The notes: generated by a model from the letters alone, not told the origin. A stretch of DNA of 64,000 nucleotides from Thomasclavelia ramosa DSM 1402 (GCF_014131695.1 NZ_CP036346.1:1550001-1614000); one strand, 5' to 3'; positions 9,961 to 19,365 are shown, counted from the first letter of the stretch. Numbers and translations: made by a program.

Positions 9961-10249
9961 TTATTTAAATACACTTGGCTTGGCTGCGCGAGCTCGAAAA
10001 ATCATTACTGGTGAAACTTTAATCACAAAGATTAGAAATAACGAAGTAGAATTTGTTATTATTGCTAGCGACGCTAGTGACAATACTAAAAAAAAGATCA
10101 CCGATAAATGTACAAGTTATAAAGTTGAGTATGTTATAGCTTGTACTATTGATGAACTATCCAGTGCAATCGGTAAAAAAAATCGAGTAGCACTTGGTAT
10201 CCAGGATACTGGATTTGCTAAAATATTAAAAGAAAAGATAGGAGGGTGA
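9953..10249 (+). CDS. ylxQ: L7Ae-family ribosomal-like protein YlxQ
   Basis: Kink-turn RNA-binding protein of the L7Ae/L30e/S12e family. ATG at 9953 overlaps the end of ylxR by 8 bases, pointing to translational coupling; an in-frame TTG at 9947 is possible. 98 aa with the family's [14 protein letters not shown] start and [16 protein letters not shown]. Sits directly before infB. Confidence 0.9.
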   Translation: MNNYLNTLGLAARARKIITGETLITKIRNNEVEFVIIASDASDNTKKKITDKCTSYKVEYVIACTIDELSSAIGKKNRVALGIQDTGFAKILKEKIGG

Positions 10250-10253
10250 ACAT

Positions 10254-12107
10254 ATGGCAAAACAAAATAAACAAACAAAAAATAAAAAAGGTGCGCCAAG
10301 AAAGAAACAATTAAAGTCTAATTTTCCGACCAAAAAAGAAGAAATAGTTGCTAAAGATGGTGTCATTGTTTATGAAGAAGGTATTACTGTTGGTCAATTA
10401 GCTGATAAAATTGGACAAACGCCTGCCAATGTTATTAAAGTATTGTTTCTATTAGGAACGATGGTAACTATTAATTCATCTTTAAATGATGAGCAAGTAG
10501 AATTAATTTGTCTTGAATATGGTTTTGAAGTCGAAAAACATGTTGAAGTTAGTGAAGTGAATTTTGAGGAAATTGATATTCAGGATGATGAGAAGGATTT
10601 ACAGCCTCGTTGTCCAGTAGTTACAATTATGGGACATGTTGATCATGGTAAAACTACATTGTTAGATACAATCAGAAAGTCTGCGGTTGTAGAAGGTGAA
10701 TTTGGTGGGATTACACAACATATCGGTGCTTATCAAGTTGAAGTTAATGGAAAAAAAGTTACTTTCTTAGATACACCGGGCCATGAAGCATTTACTGCTA
10801 TGCGTGCTCGTGGAGCTCAAGTAACTGATATTGTTATTATTGTAGTAGCAGCTGATGATGGTGTTATGCCACAAACAAAAGAGGCAATTGATCATGCAAA
10901 AGCAGCAGGTGTACCAATTGTCGTTGCGATTAATAAAATTGATAAAGAAGGTGCCGATCCTGAAAGAATCAAAGGAGAAATGGCTGAGCATGGTCTGCTT
11001 CCTGAAGGTTGGGGTGGAGATACAGTATACTGTGAAATTTCTGCTAAAAAAAGAATTGGAATTGAAGAATTGCTAGAAACTTTAACTGTTGTTGCAGAAT
11101 TAGCAGATTTAAAAGCAAATCCTAATCGTTATGCATATGGCAGTGTAGTTGAAGGTAAACTAGATAAGGGGCGTGGACCAGTTGCAACGTTACTTGTTGA
11201 AAATGGTACTTTAAGAGCGGGAGATCCAATTGTAGTTGGAACATCATTTGGACGTGTTCGTCAAATGCTTGATGATCGTGGAAAAATTATTAAAGAAGCA
11301 CTTCCCGCTACTCCAGTTGAAATTACGGGTTTAAATGACGTTCCAGTTGCTGGTGATAAGTTTATGGCTTTTGAAAACGAAAAACAAGCTCGTAGTGTTG
11401 GTGAAACACGATTAAAAGCGAAACAAGATAAAGAGCGTAGTTCAGGAGCTGCCTTATCATTAGATGATTTATACTCTCAAATCAAAGAGGGCGAAATGAT
11501 TGACTTAAACATTATTGTTAAAGCTGATGTCCAAGGTACTGCTGAAGCAGTTAAAGCTTCATTAGAAAAAATTGATGTTGATGGTGTAAGAGTAAATGTT
11601 ATTCGTTCTACAGCTGGAGGAATTTCAGAATCTGATGTTCTATTAGCATCTGCTTCACAAGCAATTATTTATGGTTTTAATGTTCGTCCAAATGCAAAAG
11701 TACGTCAAAAGGCTGAAGAAGAAGGAATTGAGATTCGTTTACACAATATCATCTATAAAATGGTTGAAGAGATTGAAACCGCGATGAAAGGTATGCTTGC
11801 TCCAGAAATTAAAGAGGTTGTTACAGGTCAAGCAGAAATTCGTCAGGTAATTAAAGTTTCTAAAGTTGGAAATATTGCTGGATGTTATGTAACAGATGGT
11901 TTTATTCGCCGTAATTGTGGAATCCGTTTACTTCGTGATAGTGTTGTTGTATATGAAGGAAAATTAGGTTCATTAAAACGTTTCCAGGATGATGCTAAAG
12001 AAGTTGCAGCGGGATTTGAATGTGGTTTAAGTATTGAAAACTTCAATGATATTAAAGAAGGCGATATTGTCGAAGGATATATCATGGAAGAAGTCGAAGT
12101 TAAGTAG
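10254..12107 (+). CDS. infB: Translation initiation factor IF-2
   Basis: GTPase that places initiator fMet-tRNA on the 30S subunit and promotes subunit joining. Only 617 aa: the N-terminal region before the IF2_N domain is very short (lysine-rich, about 35 residues), as in compact Bacillota/Erysipelotrichia IF2. G1 [12 protein letters not shown] lies near residue 126, G3 DTPGHEAF near 172 and G4 NKID near 226; domains II, III and the fMet-tRNA-binding C2 domain follow. Starts 4 bases after ylxQ with GGAGGGTG upstream. Confidence 0.98.
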   Translation: MAKQNKQTKNKKGAPRKKQLKSNFPTKKEEIVAKDGVIVYEEGITVGQLADKIGQTPANVIKVLFLLGTMVTINSSLNDEQVELICLEYGFEVEKHVEVSEVNFEEIDIQDDEKDLQPRCPVVTIMGHVDHGKTTLLDTIRKSAVVEGEFGGITQHIGAYQVEVNGKKVTFLDTPGHEAFTAMRARGAQVTDIVIIVVAADDGVMPQTKEAIDHAKAAGVPIVVAINKIDKEGADPERIKGEMAEHGLLPEGWGGDTVYCEISAKKRIGIEELLETLTVVAELADLKANPNRYAYGSVVEGKLDKGRGPVATLLVENGTLRAGDPIVVGTSFGRVRQMLDDRGKIIKEALPATPVEITGLNDVPVAGDKFMAFENEKQARSVGETRLKAKQDKERSSGAALSLDDLYSQIKEGEMIDLNIIVKADVQGTAEAVKASLEKIDVDGVRVNVIRSTAGGISESDVLLASASQAIIYGFNVRPNAKVRQKAEEEGIEIRLHNIIYKMVEEIETAMKGMLAPEIKEVVTGQAEIRQVIKVSKVGNIAGCYVTDGFIRRNCGIRLLRDSVVVYEGKLGSLKRFQDDAKEVAAGFECGLSIENFNDIKEGDIVEGYIMEEVEVK

Positions 12108-12116
12108 GTGAATTAA

Positions 12117-12464
12117 ATGATTCTTAAAAAGGATAAGATGAATGGTATTATTCAACGCGAGTTATCACAAATCATTCAAGTTGAAGTACGTGATCCTAAG
12201 ATAGGTTTTTGTACTATTACTGCAGTTGATACGACTACTGATCTATCAATTGCTAAAGTATATGTGACTTTCTTAGGAAAAGACTTTGATACGCGCAAAG
12301 GAATGGAAGCATTAAATCGTTCTAAAGGATTTATTCGTTCTTTATTAGCTAAACGTCTTACAATTCGTAAAGTACCAGAACTGATTTTTGTTAACGATAC
12401 CTCTTTAGAGTATGGTAATAAAATCGAAAAAATTATTGATGATTTAAATCATCATGATAAATAA
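12117..12464 (+). CDS. rbfA: Ribosome-binding factor A
   Basis: 30S assembly factor that acts on the 16S 5' helix region, needed for late maturation and cold adaptation. 115 aa, single KH-like domain; SQIIQVEVRDPKIGFCTITAVDTTTDLSIAKVYVTFLG is characteristic. Last gene of the nusA-infB operon. truB and ribF, which often follow, are replaced here by an IS remnant. Confidence 0.96.
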   Translation: MILKKDKMNGIIQRELSQIIQVEVRDPKIGFCTITAVDTTTDLSIAKVYVTFLGKDFDTRKGMEALNRSKGFIRSLLAKRLTIRKVPELIFVNDTSLEYGNKIEKIIDDLNHHDK

Positions 12465-12485
12465 TTCAAAAGAAGGTCAAATTGA

Positions 12486-12760
12486 AGTGAAGCCAATTTC
12501 TTGGACACTAATTTAGTTATGCTATTAATAAGGATTGATCCTGTATTGCACAGGAGTTGATCCTTTTAATTTTGTTGTTATTTTTTTGAGTATAGTATTG
12601 TTTTATACATTCTTCTATTGCAATCTTTAAATTATATAACGATCTAAAAGTATATTCATAACCATAAAAAATTTCATTTTTCCAACGGAATTCTTCATTG
12701 GTGAATTATCTAAACAATTTCTTTTTTAATATTGACTGTGGAATTTATTCTTTTCAAAAA
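12486..12760 (-). pseudogene. IS3-family transposase remnant (C-terminal end)
   Basis: The gap between rbfA and nagA (about 480 bases) holds no intact gene. On the minus strand, pieces of an IS3/IS150-type integrase C-terminus can be read in two frames: RLDNSPMKNSVGKMKF then, after a frame break, FYGYEYTFRSLYNLKIAIEE and QDQSLLIA before a stop at 12517. A terminal motif AGTGAA-N9-TTGGACA lies at 12486-12507 and recurs at 31579, 32289 and 35359. The rest of the gap to 12880 is AT-rich with nothing recognisable. Confidence 0.75.
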
Positions 12761-12886
12761 TTTTTTATACACAATATTTTTTTGTTATCTTGTGAGTTTA
12801 ACCATAATAAAATGAACTCCACCATTTGAAATACCTAAATAATGGGACTACAATAAATCACCTTCTTTTTATTTGAGTCTTATTTG

Positions 12887-12914
12887 TTTCATCTAGATAG
12901 AATTGTGCTATAAT
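12887..12914 (+). promoter_or_regulatory. Possible promoter of nagA
   Basis: TATAAT at 12909-12914 with TTTCAT at 12887-12892 (16-bp spacer) just before ATAGGAGG and the nagA start. The -10 is consensus, the -35 is weak. Confidence 0.45.
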
Positions 12915-12943
12915 ACTATATAGATATAGGAGGACTAAAAGAA

Positions 12944-14083
12944 ATGAAATACTGTATAACAAACGGGAAAGTTATTTTAAAAAATCAAGTAGTAGATGCA
13001 AATGTATATGTAGAAAATACAAAGATTACTGAGATTTCTAATCGTCAACCTGATGATGAAACAGTAATTGATGCAAAAGGTAGATATGTGTCACCAGGAT
13101 TTATTGATGTTCATACTCATGGGCGTGGTGGCAGTGATACAATGTATAACACTTTTGAAGATCTTGATACAATTACAAGTACTGCCGTAAAAACAGGTGT
13201 AACAGGAATTTTACCTACAACGATGACGATGTCTAAAGAAGATACTTATGCGGCTATTAAAAATGTTGGAGATAACATGGATAAAGTTGGAGGAAGTAAA
13301 ATCCTAGGAGTACACATGGAAGGTCCATTTTTTAATACAAAATATAAAGGAGCTCAACCTGAAGAGTTTATGATCAAACCTACAGCTGAAAATTATAGCA
13401 GTTTAGTTGGTGAATATGGTAAAATTGTAAAAAAATTAAGTTTAGCACCAGAATTAAAGGATTCTGATAAGTTAATCGAGTATTTAGTCAAAGAAGGTGT
13501 GGTTGTAAGTATTGGGCACACTAATGCAACTTATGACGAAGCAGTTGTTGGAATTAAAGCTGGAGCAACTTCAGGTACTCATACTTATAATGCAATGACA
13601 CCATTAACACATCGAAATCCAGGAGTAGTAGGAGCTATCATGGAACATGATGAAGTTTATGCGGAATTGATTTTAGATGGAATTCATGTCAGCTATCCAG
13701 CTGCAAAAGTGCTTTTAAGGGCTAAAGGTTTAGATAAAGTGATTTTAATCACTGATTCTATTGAAGCTTCTGGTTTAGAAGATGGTCAATATAAATTAGG
13801 TAATCAGGCTGTATTTGTTAAAGATAATTCAGCTCGTTTAGAAGATGGGACTTTAGCTGGTAGTATTTTAGCAATGAATAATGCAGTAAAGAATGCATAT
13901 CAACATTTAGGTTTATCAATTAATGAAGCTGTTAATTTAGCTAGTTATAATCCTGCTAAAAATTTGAATTTAATTGATTTAGGGGAAATTGCAGTTAACA
14001 AAACAGCGGACATTATTATGTTTGATGAAGAAATTAATGTTGATTTTGTAATGATTGATGGAAATGTAAAAATTGGAGGATAG
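12944..14083 (+). CDS. nagA: N-acetylglucosamine-6-phosphate deacetylase
   Basis: Removes acetate from GlcNAc-6-P, feeding amino sugars from wall recycling or host glycans to GlcN-6-P. 379 aa amidohydrolase-fold protein. Metal and substrate motifs seen: DVHTHGRGG (about residues 58-66), HMEGPFF (about 124), SIGHTNATYDEA (about 190), GTHTYNAMTPLTHR and LITDSIEASG. Strong ribosome site ATAGGAGG. No nagB or phosphotransferase genes are adjacent in the window. Confidence 0.96.
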   Translation: MKYCITNGKVILKNQVVDANVYVENTKITEISNRQPDDETVIDAKGRYVSPGFIDVHTHGRGGSDTMYNTFEDLDTITSTAVKTGVTGILPTTMTMSKEDTYAAIKNVGDNMDKVGGSKILGVHMEGPFFNTKYKGAQPEEFMIKPTAENYSSLVGEYGKIVKKLSLAPELKDSDKLIEYLVKEGVVVSIGHTNATYDEAVVGIKAGATSGTHTYNAMTPLTHRNPGVVGAIMEHDEVYAELILDGIHVSYPAAKVLLRAKGLDKVILITDSIEASGLEDGQYKLGNQAVFVKDNSARLEDGTLAGSILAMNNAVKNAYQHLGLSINEAVNLASYNPAKNLNLIDLGEIAVNKTADIIMFDEEINVDFVMIDGNVKIGG

Positions 14084-14084
14084 T

Positions 14085-14963
14085 ATGATTACATTAAAGA
14101 ATGAAGTTTTAGAGGTTACTCTAGCTAATAAAGGTGCAGAAATTATTAAAATTGTTGGGCAGGATGATCAAATTAATTATATGTGGCGTCGTGATCCAAT
14201 TCAATGGGCGAATAGTGCTCCAATCCTATTTCCTATTGTAGGTGCGCTACAAAATAATGAGTGTCGAATTGATGGTAAAACTTATACTATGACTCAACAT
14301 GGTTTTTCACGTCATAGTGAATATGAGGCTAATCAAATTAATGATCAAGAAGTAGTTTTTACACTTATTTCAAATGAGGAAATAGCTAAACAATATCCAT
14401 ATTTATTTAAGTTAGATGTAACTTATAAATTGGATAAGAATGTACTTAGCTGTAATTGTAAAGTTACTAATACCGATAGTCAGACTATTTATTTCCAAAT
14501 TGGTGGTCATCCTGCATTTGCTTGTCCTTTTATGGAAAATGAATCAAGTAATGATTACTATTTAGAATTTAGTGAGAATGAGACTGTTAATCAAAAAATT
14601 ATTGATGTTGAACATAAAGGAATGTCAGATATAACATTACCGTTTTTAGATAACGAAAAGAGATTTTTTGTTCGTCAGCAATTATTTGATAATGATGCAA
14701 TTGTTTTAAAGGACGTGAAATCAAAAACATTATCATTGAAGTCATTAAATCACAATAAATCTTTAGTATTCCATATGGAAGGTTTTAATCACTTAGGTAT
14801 TTGGGCAGCTAAACATGTGGGTGGACTAATTGCCATTGAACCTTGGGTAGGTCATAGTGATTATGTTGGTTTCACTGGGGAATTTAAGGATAAAGAGGGT
14901 GTAGTTAGTCTAAATCCTAGTGAGATTTTTGAATGTACTTTTAAAGTTGAAATCAACCAATAA
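14085..14963 (+). CDS. Aldose 1-epimerase (galactose mutarotase) family protein
   Basis: Probably interconverts sugar anomers. 292 aa from the ATG at 14085, which follows GGAGGATAGT and starts right after the nagA stop; a frame start at 14073 lies within nagA. Motifs of the LacX-like branch: PILFPIVGAL, QHGFSRHSEYE, IGGHPAFACPF and the late IAIEPWVGHSDYVGFTGEFKDKEG. Coupling to nagA suggests a sugar-catabolism role; the exact substrate cannot be read. Confidence 0.85.
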   Translation: MITLKNEVLEVTLANKGAEIIKIVGQDDQINYMWRRDPIQWANSAPILFPIVGALQNNECRIDGKTYTMTQHGFSRHSEYEANQINDQEVVFTLISNEEIAKQYPYLFKLDVTYKLDKNVLSCNCKVTNTDSQTIYFQIGGHPAFACPFMENESSNDYYLEFSENETVNQKIIDVEHKGMSDITLPFLDNEKRFFVRQQLFDNDAIVLKDVKSKTLSLKSLNHNKSLVFHMEGFNHLGIWAAKHVGGLIAIEPWVGHSDYVGFTGEFKDKEGVVSLNPSEIFECTFKVEINQ

Positions 14964-15001
14964 TGACAAAAAAGGAATAAGATAAATTTTATAATTATCT
15001 T

Positions 15002-15175
15002 ATGAAAGTAAAAATTATTGAAAAAACACACGAGTTAGATTTAGAAGATGAAATTAATGATTTTTTGGAAAAGAAAAATCCTAAAATTTTATCGCTGCAT
15101 TATCAAGTGGCAATGACTTTTTCAAGTGAATTAGAATATAGTTTTAGCTGTTTGATTGAGTACGAGGATAAATAA
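15002..15175 (+). CDS. Small sporulation-type protein (Cse60-like)
   Basis: 57-aa frame starting MKVKIIEKTHELDLEDEIN and ending with a FSCLIEYEDK strand. Its pattern (basic start, acidic helix, hydrophobic strand with YQVAM) resembles the sigma-E-dependent Cse60/DUF2758 family as I recall it. No good Shine-Dalgarno is visible close to the ATG; the nearest AAAGGAAT is about 20 bases away. The gene is therefore probable, not certain. Confidence 0.6.
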   Translation: MKVKIIEKTHELDLEDEINDFLEKKNPKILSLHYQVAMTFSSELEYSFSCLIEYEDK

Positions 15176-15243
15176 TCATATTTATCCTTTTCTTTTCGCA
15201 TACTTTTAGTATTTTAGTTAAAACTATTTATGGAGGTGATTCC

Positions 15244-15393
15244 ATGGCTAAAGGTGTATGTTGTCACGTTGATACTTGTGTTTACAATCATGATTGTAAT
15301 TGTGAGGCAAAAGAAATTACAGTTTGTAATTGTAAATGTCACGAAGCGAAAGATATTCAAGAAACAGCTTGTGAAACTTTTAAATGTAAATAG
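15244..15393 (+). CDS. Cysteine-rich DUF1540 protein
   Basis: 49 aa with ten cysteines (residues 6, 7, 12, 18, 20, 28, 30, 32, 43, 48) and three histidines, preceded by a strong TGGAGGTGATTCC site. The C-x4-C-x(5)-C-x-C then I-T-V-C-x-C-x-C layout fits DUF1540, a family of small presumed metal-binding proteins found in spore-forming Firmicutes, some of them spore-associated. Metal binding is inference. Followed by a strong terminator, so it forms its own unit or ends the small cluster with the Cse60-like gene. Confidence 0.85.
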   Translation: MAKGVCCHVDTCVYNHDCNCEAKEITVCNCKCHEAKDIQETACETFKCK

Positions 15394-15405
15394 AAAGTTT
15401 AATAT

Positions 15406-15446
15406 GACATCACAAAAGGTAAGAAGTAACTTTTGTGATGTCTTTT
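15406..15446 (+). terminator. Strong intrinsic terminator after the DUF1540 gene
   Basis: GACATCACAAAAG (15406-15418) pairs perfectly with CTTTTGTGATGTC (15430-15442), followed by TTTTG. 13-bp stem. Confidence 0.85.
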
Positions 15447-15536
15447 GTTATAAGTATGAGCTTTACAAAAAGACATTTATATGTTTTATTTTTTGTATAC
15501 ATATAAAAACGTGATATAATAAAAAAGGTGATAAAA

Positions 15537-16028
15537 ATGAAAAAAATTGCTTTGATTCTAATTTGTTGCCTAGTTTTAATAGGGTGCAAAAATAAAGACA
15601 ATAACGATAATAAATTTTATCGACAATATAAAGAATATGAAAATAAAATAGATAATCATAATGAATTTTTGAATGCTACAAATGAATTTAATATACGTTT
15701 AGTAGTCAATAAAGTTGAAGATAAAAAATATCGGTATGATGTTATTATTGACACACCGACAATAAATATGTATCATTTACAAGCAATAGCAAAAGTTGCT
15801 GGTGATGATAATGAAAGTCTACCAACCTTAGGAATTCTTGAGGAAGATATTTTTTCATTAGTTCCTGAAGTAGTAGATAAAGCCAATGGAATTTATAAGG
15901 GTGTAAATCTATCTGGTATTACTAGTAAAAGTGAATTTAGTGTATTGGTTTATTTGACTTTTTCAACAGATAAACAATCTAATAACAAAGAAGAAAGGTA
16001 TATTAAACTATATGGTAATGCGACTTGA
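15537..16028 (+). CDS. Predicted lipoprotein of unknown function
   Basis: 163 aa from the ATG at 15537, which follows AAGGTGA; an in-frame GTG at 15528 overlaps that site. A signal peptide ends in the lipobox LIGC (Cys about residue 17), so the mature protein should be lipid-anchored outside the membrane. The rest is a charged Asn/Lys/Asp-rich linker and one small beta-rich domain. I do not recognise the family. The end overlaps the next gene by 17 bases. Confidence 0.75.
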   Translation: MKKIALILICCLVLIGCKNKDNNDNKFYRQYKEYENKIDNHNEFLNATNEFNIRLVVNKVEDKKYRYDVIIDTPTINMYHLQAIAKVAGDDNESLPTLGILEEDIFSLVPEVVDKANGIYKGVNLSGITSKSEFSVLVYLTFSTDKQSNNKEERYIKLYGNAT

Positions 16029-16731
16029 TAAATTGCTTGCAAACTATGGGATTGGTACTAGAAAAGAAGTAAAATCACTGATTCGAAAAGGTTTTGTAAA
16101 AGTAAATGGAATGATTATAAAGAAAGATGATTTTAAAGTTGATCATGAAATTGATGAAATAGTATTTGATGATGAGTTGATTGAATACCGGCCATATGTC
16201 TATATAATGCTGAATAAGCCAGCGGGATATATTAGTGCAACTAAAGACAATCTTCATCCTACAGTATTAGAACTGATTGAGGGCTATGAAAATTATGATT
16301 TATTTCCTGTCGGCCGCTTGGATTTAGATACAGAAGGACTATTGTTAATTACTAATGATGGTGATTTTAGTCATAAATTATTAGCCCCTAGTCGAAATCA
16401 TTCAAAAATATATTTTGCAAATATTGCGGGAGTTATGGATGAACAAGATATTCAGGCATTTAAAGATGGGATTATTTTAAATACTGGCTATCACTGTAAA
16501 CCTGCCAACCTAGAAATTATTAATAAAAACAATGATAGTTGTGATGTTAGAATTGAAATATTTGAAGGAAAGTTTCATCAAGTAAAAAAGATGGTTGAGG
16601 TTTGTGGTAAAGAGGTAATATATTTAAAACGCTTATCGATCCGCAATCTTGAACTGGATAGGAGTTTATCATTGGGTGATTTTCGAGAATTATCTAATGA
16701 GGAATTAGTCGACTTGATGGAGGATTTATGA
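16012..16731 (+). CDS. 16S rRNA pseudouridine synthase, RsuA/RluB family
   Basis: N-terminal S4 RNA-binding domain (MRLDKLLANYGIGTRKEVKSLIRKG), then the synthase domain with YIMLNKPAGYISA and the catalytic GRLDLDTEGLLLITNDGD, where the Asp in RLD is the nucleophile. 239 aa. RsuA-like rather than RluD-like by size and S4 placement. Start is either the ATG at 16012 or MRLDK at 16018. The gene overlaps the upstream lipoprotein gene. Confidence 0.9.
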   Translation: MVMRLDKLLANYGIGTRKEVKSLIRKGFVKVNGMIIKKDDFKVDHEIDEIVFDDELIEYRPYVYIMLNKPAGYISATKDNLHPTVLELIEGYENYDLFPVGRLDLDTEGLLLITNDGDFSHKLLAPSRNHSKIYFANIAGVMDEQDIQAFKDGIILNTGYHCKPANLEIINKNNDSCDVRIEIFEGKFHQVKKMVEVCGKEVIYLKRLSIRNLELDRSLSLGDFRELSNEELVDLMEDL

Positions 16732-16763
16732 TAGAATATTTTTATATGTAAAGGGGAGTAATA

Positions 16764-17417
16764 ATGCGTTTAAGAAATAATCCAAAAGCATATGATATTA
16801 TGAAAGAAAATAAATCTTTTGTAATATTGGAGCCGGAAAATTGTAAAAATAAATGGAAAGATATTTTTGGAAATAATCATCCAATATATATTGAAATCGG
16901 GATGGGTAAAGGTGATTTTATTTATGAAAATGCTCGTCAATTTCCAGAAATAAATTTTGTTGGTATTGAAAAATACCCAAGTGTTTTAGCAGCAGCAATA
17001 AATAAGATAAATGCTCGTGAAGAAAAAGTAAATAATTTGCGTTTAATGCATTACGATGCAATTGAATTGCATCAAGTATTTGAAAAAGATGAAGTTGATA
17101 AAATATTCTTGAATTTTAGTGATCCTTGGCCTAAAAGTAAGCATGCTAAAAGACGACTTACATCAAGTAAATTTTTAGATGTATACAAGGATATTTTAAT
17201 AGATGAAGGAAATATTGAATTTAAAAGTGATAATCGTGGACTGTTCGAATATTCGATTATTTCTTTAAACCAATATCCAATGGATATAGAGTACATTAGT
17301 TTAGATTTGCATAACAGTCCTGAAAGTGAAATCAATATTATGACTGAGTATGAGCGAAAATTTTGTGAGAAAGGGCCAATTTATAAATTGGTAGCAAGGT
17401 ATCGTAAAAATGGATAA
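16764..17417 (+). CDS. trmB: tRNA (guanine-N7-)-methyltransferase
   Basis: Makes m7G46 in tRNA using SAM. 217 aa. The SAM-binding EIGMGKGDF (about residue 46), FVGIEKYPSVL, and NFSDPWPKSKHAKRRLTSSKFL (about residue 112-133) are the family hallmarks; the C-terminal TEYERKFCEKGPIYKL is also typical. Good ribosome site AAGGGGAG. The end overlaps the following thioredoxin-like gene by 8 bases. Confidence 0.97.
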   Translation: MRLRNNPKAYDIMKENKSFVILEPENCKNKWKDIFGNNHPIYIEIGMGKGDFIYENARQFPEINFVGIEKYPSVLAAAINKINAREEKVNNLRLMHYDAIELHQVFEKDEVDKIFLNFSDPWPKSKHAKRRLTSSKFLDVYKDILIDEGNIEFKSDNRGLFEYSIISLNQYPMDIEYISLDLHNSPESEINIMTEYERKFCEKGPIYKLVARYRKNG

Positions 17418-17730
17418 ATTAGTAGAAATTAAAACAATCGAAGAATTTGACAATATTCGTGTAGGTAAAACGATTATAATGTTTACAGCAGACTGGTGTC
17501 CTGACTGTATGTTTGTAAAACCGTTCATTGGCGATATTGTTGATGCCAATCCTGAATACAAGTTTTATATGATTAATCGTGACAATATGATTGATTTGTG
17601 TAAGGATCTGGATATTTTAGGTATTCCTTCTTTTGTAGCTTATAACGATAAAGAAGAAAGTGGACGCTTTGTAAGTAAGTTACGTAAGACTAAAGAAGAA
17701 ATACAGGCGTTTATTGATACGTTAAAATAA
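17410..17730 (+). CDS. Thioredoxin-family protein
   Basis: 106 aa thioredoxin fold with active site ADWCPDC (about residues 28-34) and the cis-proline segment GIPSF (about 76-80). C-P-D-C instead of C-G-P-C is common in YtpP-like proteins of Bacillota, which also sit near trmB and ytpR. Cytosolic, likely disulfide reductase or redox partner; substrate unknown. Confidence 0.85.
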   Translation: MDKLVEIKTIEEFDNIRVGKTIIMFTADWCPDCMFVKPFIGDIVDANPEYKFYMINRDNMIDLCKDLDILGIPSFVAYNDKEESGRFVSKLRKTKEEIQAFIDTLK

Positions 17731-17741
17731 GAGGTGTAGGA

Positions 17742-18341
17742 ATGATATTTCATGGATTTTATAATTTAAAACATGTTGGTGATATTTTATTAGCACGATG
17801 TGGAGAAGGTAGGACCTTTGATTATGATAAATATGATGATTTAGTCGTATTGAAAGATAGTAAAAATAGGATACTTGGTTTTAATTTGTTGAATGCTAGT
17901 AATTATTTGGGAGAATTAAATACTGGACTAGTTAATTTTTCAGATAATCAAATTGAAAAATTTAATGAACTTTTAACAACTCACGGACTTGATCCGGTTG
18001 TCTTAGACAAAGAACCTCGTTTTATTGTTGGTGAGGTAACTGCAATGGAAGAACATCCAGATTCTGACCACTTACATATTTGTCAGGTTGATTTAAAGAA
18101 TACTACTACACAAATTGTATGTGGTGCCCCTAATGTTGAAGTTGGGCAAAGAGTGGTAGTAGCTACTATTGGCGCAGTTATGCCTAGTGGATTGGTTATT
18201 AAACCTTCAAAACTACGTAAAATTGATTCTAACGGGATGATTTGTTCAGCAAGAGAGTTAGGACTGCCTAATGCTCCCCAAATTAGAGGTATATTAGTTT
18301 TAGATAAAGATAAATATAGTATTGGAGATTCATTTTTCTAG
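17742..18341 (+). CDS. ytpR: YtpR-like tRNA-binding domain protein
   Basis: 199 aa. N-terminal about 90 residues match the DUF4479-type domain of YtpR; residues 91-199 form an EMAP/Arc1p-like OB fold (VGEVTAMEEHPDSDHLHICQVD, IVCGAPNVEVGQRVVVA, MICSARELGLP), as found at the N-terminus of PheT. Presumed tRNA binding. Genes of this type often lie next to a YtpP thioredoxin, as here. Confidence 0.88.
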   Translation: MIFHGFYNLKHVGDILLARCGEGRTFDYDKYDDLVVLKDSKNRILGFNLLNASNYLGELNTGLVNFSDNQIEKFNELLTTHGLDPVVLDKEPRFIVGEVTAMEEHPDSDHLHICQVDLKNTTTQIVCGAPNVEVGQRVVVATIGAVMPSGLVIKPSKLRKIDSNGMICSARELGLPNAPQIRGILVLDKDKYSIGDSFF

Positions 18342-18358
18342 AAAAGGGGGAAACAGTG

Positions 18359-19027
18359 ATGTTTAGAGGCTTATTTAAAAAGCATGAAGAAGATGAAGAT
18401 ATTTTTGAAGTGGATCCTGTCGTTGAACAGCGACGTAAGGAAAAATTTAGCACGCCATTAATATATGATGAAGAATTTAAAGAGGAGCCAGAAGTGACTG
18501 TAACGCCTACCCCAAAGACTAAAGAAAAAACTAAGGTTGTTGAGGCAAAGCCTAAGGTAGAAGAAAAACCTCGTCAAATTTACCAAATGAGTGAAGTTAT
18601 TTCACCAATGATGGGAATTACAAAAGGAAAAAATGATAAAAAAGCTGTAAAGCCAACAACTTCTTCAAAACCTAAAAAACGTAAAAATGTTGATCAATTA
18701 GTTCCTGTAATTAGTCCTTTTTTTGGAAATTATGAGGAAAAGGAACAAGTTGAATCAGAAGCAAAACTGACAACTATTAATGATGAACCTAAAGAAAAAA
18801 AAGTTATTGAAGATTTGCCTACAGTAGAAGATAATTTACGTAATATAGCTAAAATTGTGGAAGAAGAACAGGATCAGCTTAAAATTATTGAGGAGCGAAC
18901 TGGTGAGTTCAAATTAGATTTTGGTACTAACGATGTTGAAAAACAAAACTCTTTGATTGATGAAATTGATGATGATATGTCATTGGATGAATTAATGAGT
19001 TTGTATGAAAAGAAGTTTAAAGACTAA
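18359..19027 (+). CDS. Unrecognised, highly charged cytosolic protein
   Basis: 223 aa from an ATG after AAGGGGGAAACAGTG (a GTG three bases earlier is also possible). No membrane segment. Lys/Glu/Pro-rich and probably disordered, with two copies of a short motif, EVISPMMGI (about residue 80) and PVISPFFGNYE (about residue 120), and an acidic C-terminal helix DDDMSLDELMSLYEKKFKD. The ISP-hydrophobic-G motif could be a docking peptide. No function can be given. It lies between ytpR and acpS. Confidence 0.7.
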   Translation: MFRGLFKKHEEDEDIFEVDPVVEQRRKEKFSTPLIYDEEFKEEPEVTVTPTPKTKEKTKVVEAKPKVEEKPRQIYQMSEVISPMMGITKGKNDKKAVKPTTSSKPKKRKNVDQLVPVISPFFGNYEEKEQVESEAKLTTINDEPKEKKVIEDLPTVEDNLRNIAKIVEEEQDQLKIIEERTGEFKLDFGTNDVEKQNSLIDEIDDDMSLDELMSLYEKKFKD

Positions 19028-19029
19028 CA

Positions 19030-19365
19030 ATGATAAGTGGTATTGGTTGTGATATTGTTGATCTAAATCGGCTGAATTTAGATAATGAATGTTTTGTTTT
19101 AAAACTATTAACAAAAAATGAATTTTTAATTTTTAAAAATAAAAATTCTTTAAAACAAAAAAAAGAATTTTTGGGTGGACGTTTTGCTGCCAAAGAAGCT
19201 TTTTTTAAGGCTCATGGGATTGAACATGGCATGCTGTCTTTTCATGATATTGAGATATTAAATGATAAAAACGGCAAGCCAAAAATTAATTATCCTAATA
19301 CTTTTATTTCAATCGCTCATGAAAATGATTATGCAATTGCATATGTTGTTGTAGAAGAAGGCTAA
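19030..19365 (+). CDS. acpS: Holo-[acyl-carrier-protein] synthase
   Basis: Moves phosphopantetheine from CoA to the serine of ACP. 111 aa, slightly short. Motifs: GIGCDIVDLNRL at the start with the Mg-binding Asp, FLGGRFAAKEAFFKAHG with the catalytic Glu, and ISIAHENDYAIAYVV at the end. Starts 2 bases after the preceding gene with no strong ribosome site, so probably translationally coupled. Confidence 0.95.
   Translation: MISGIGCDIVDLNRLNLDNECFVLKLLTKNEFLIFKNKNSLKQKKEFLGGRFAAKEAFFKAHGIEHGMLSFHDIEILNDKNGKPKINYPNTFISIAHENDYAIAYVVVEEG

Noticed and set aside
15230-15514. 94-codon open frame over the DUF1540 gene
   Set aside because: Runs through the DUF1540 gene and its terminator in another frame; the Cys-rich frame has the ribosome site and family pattern.
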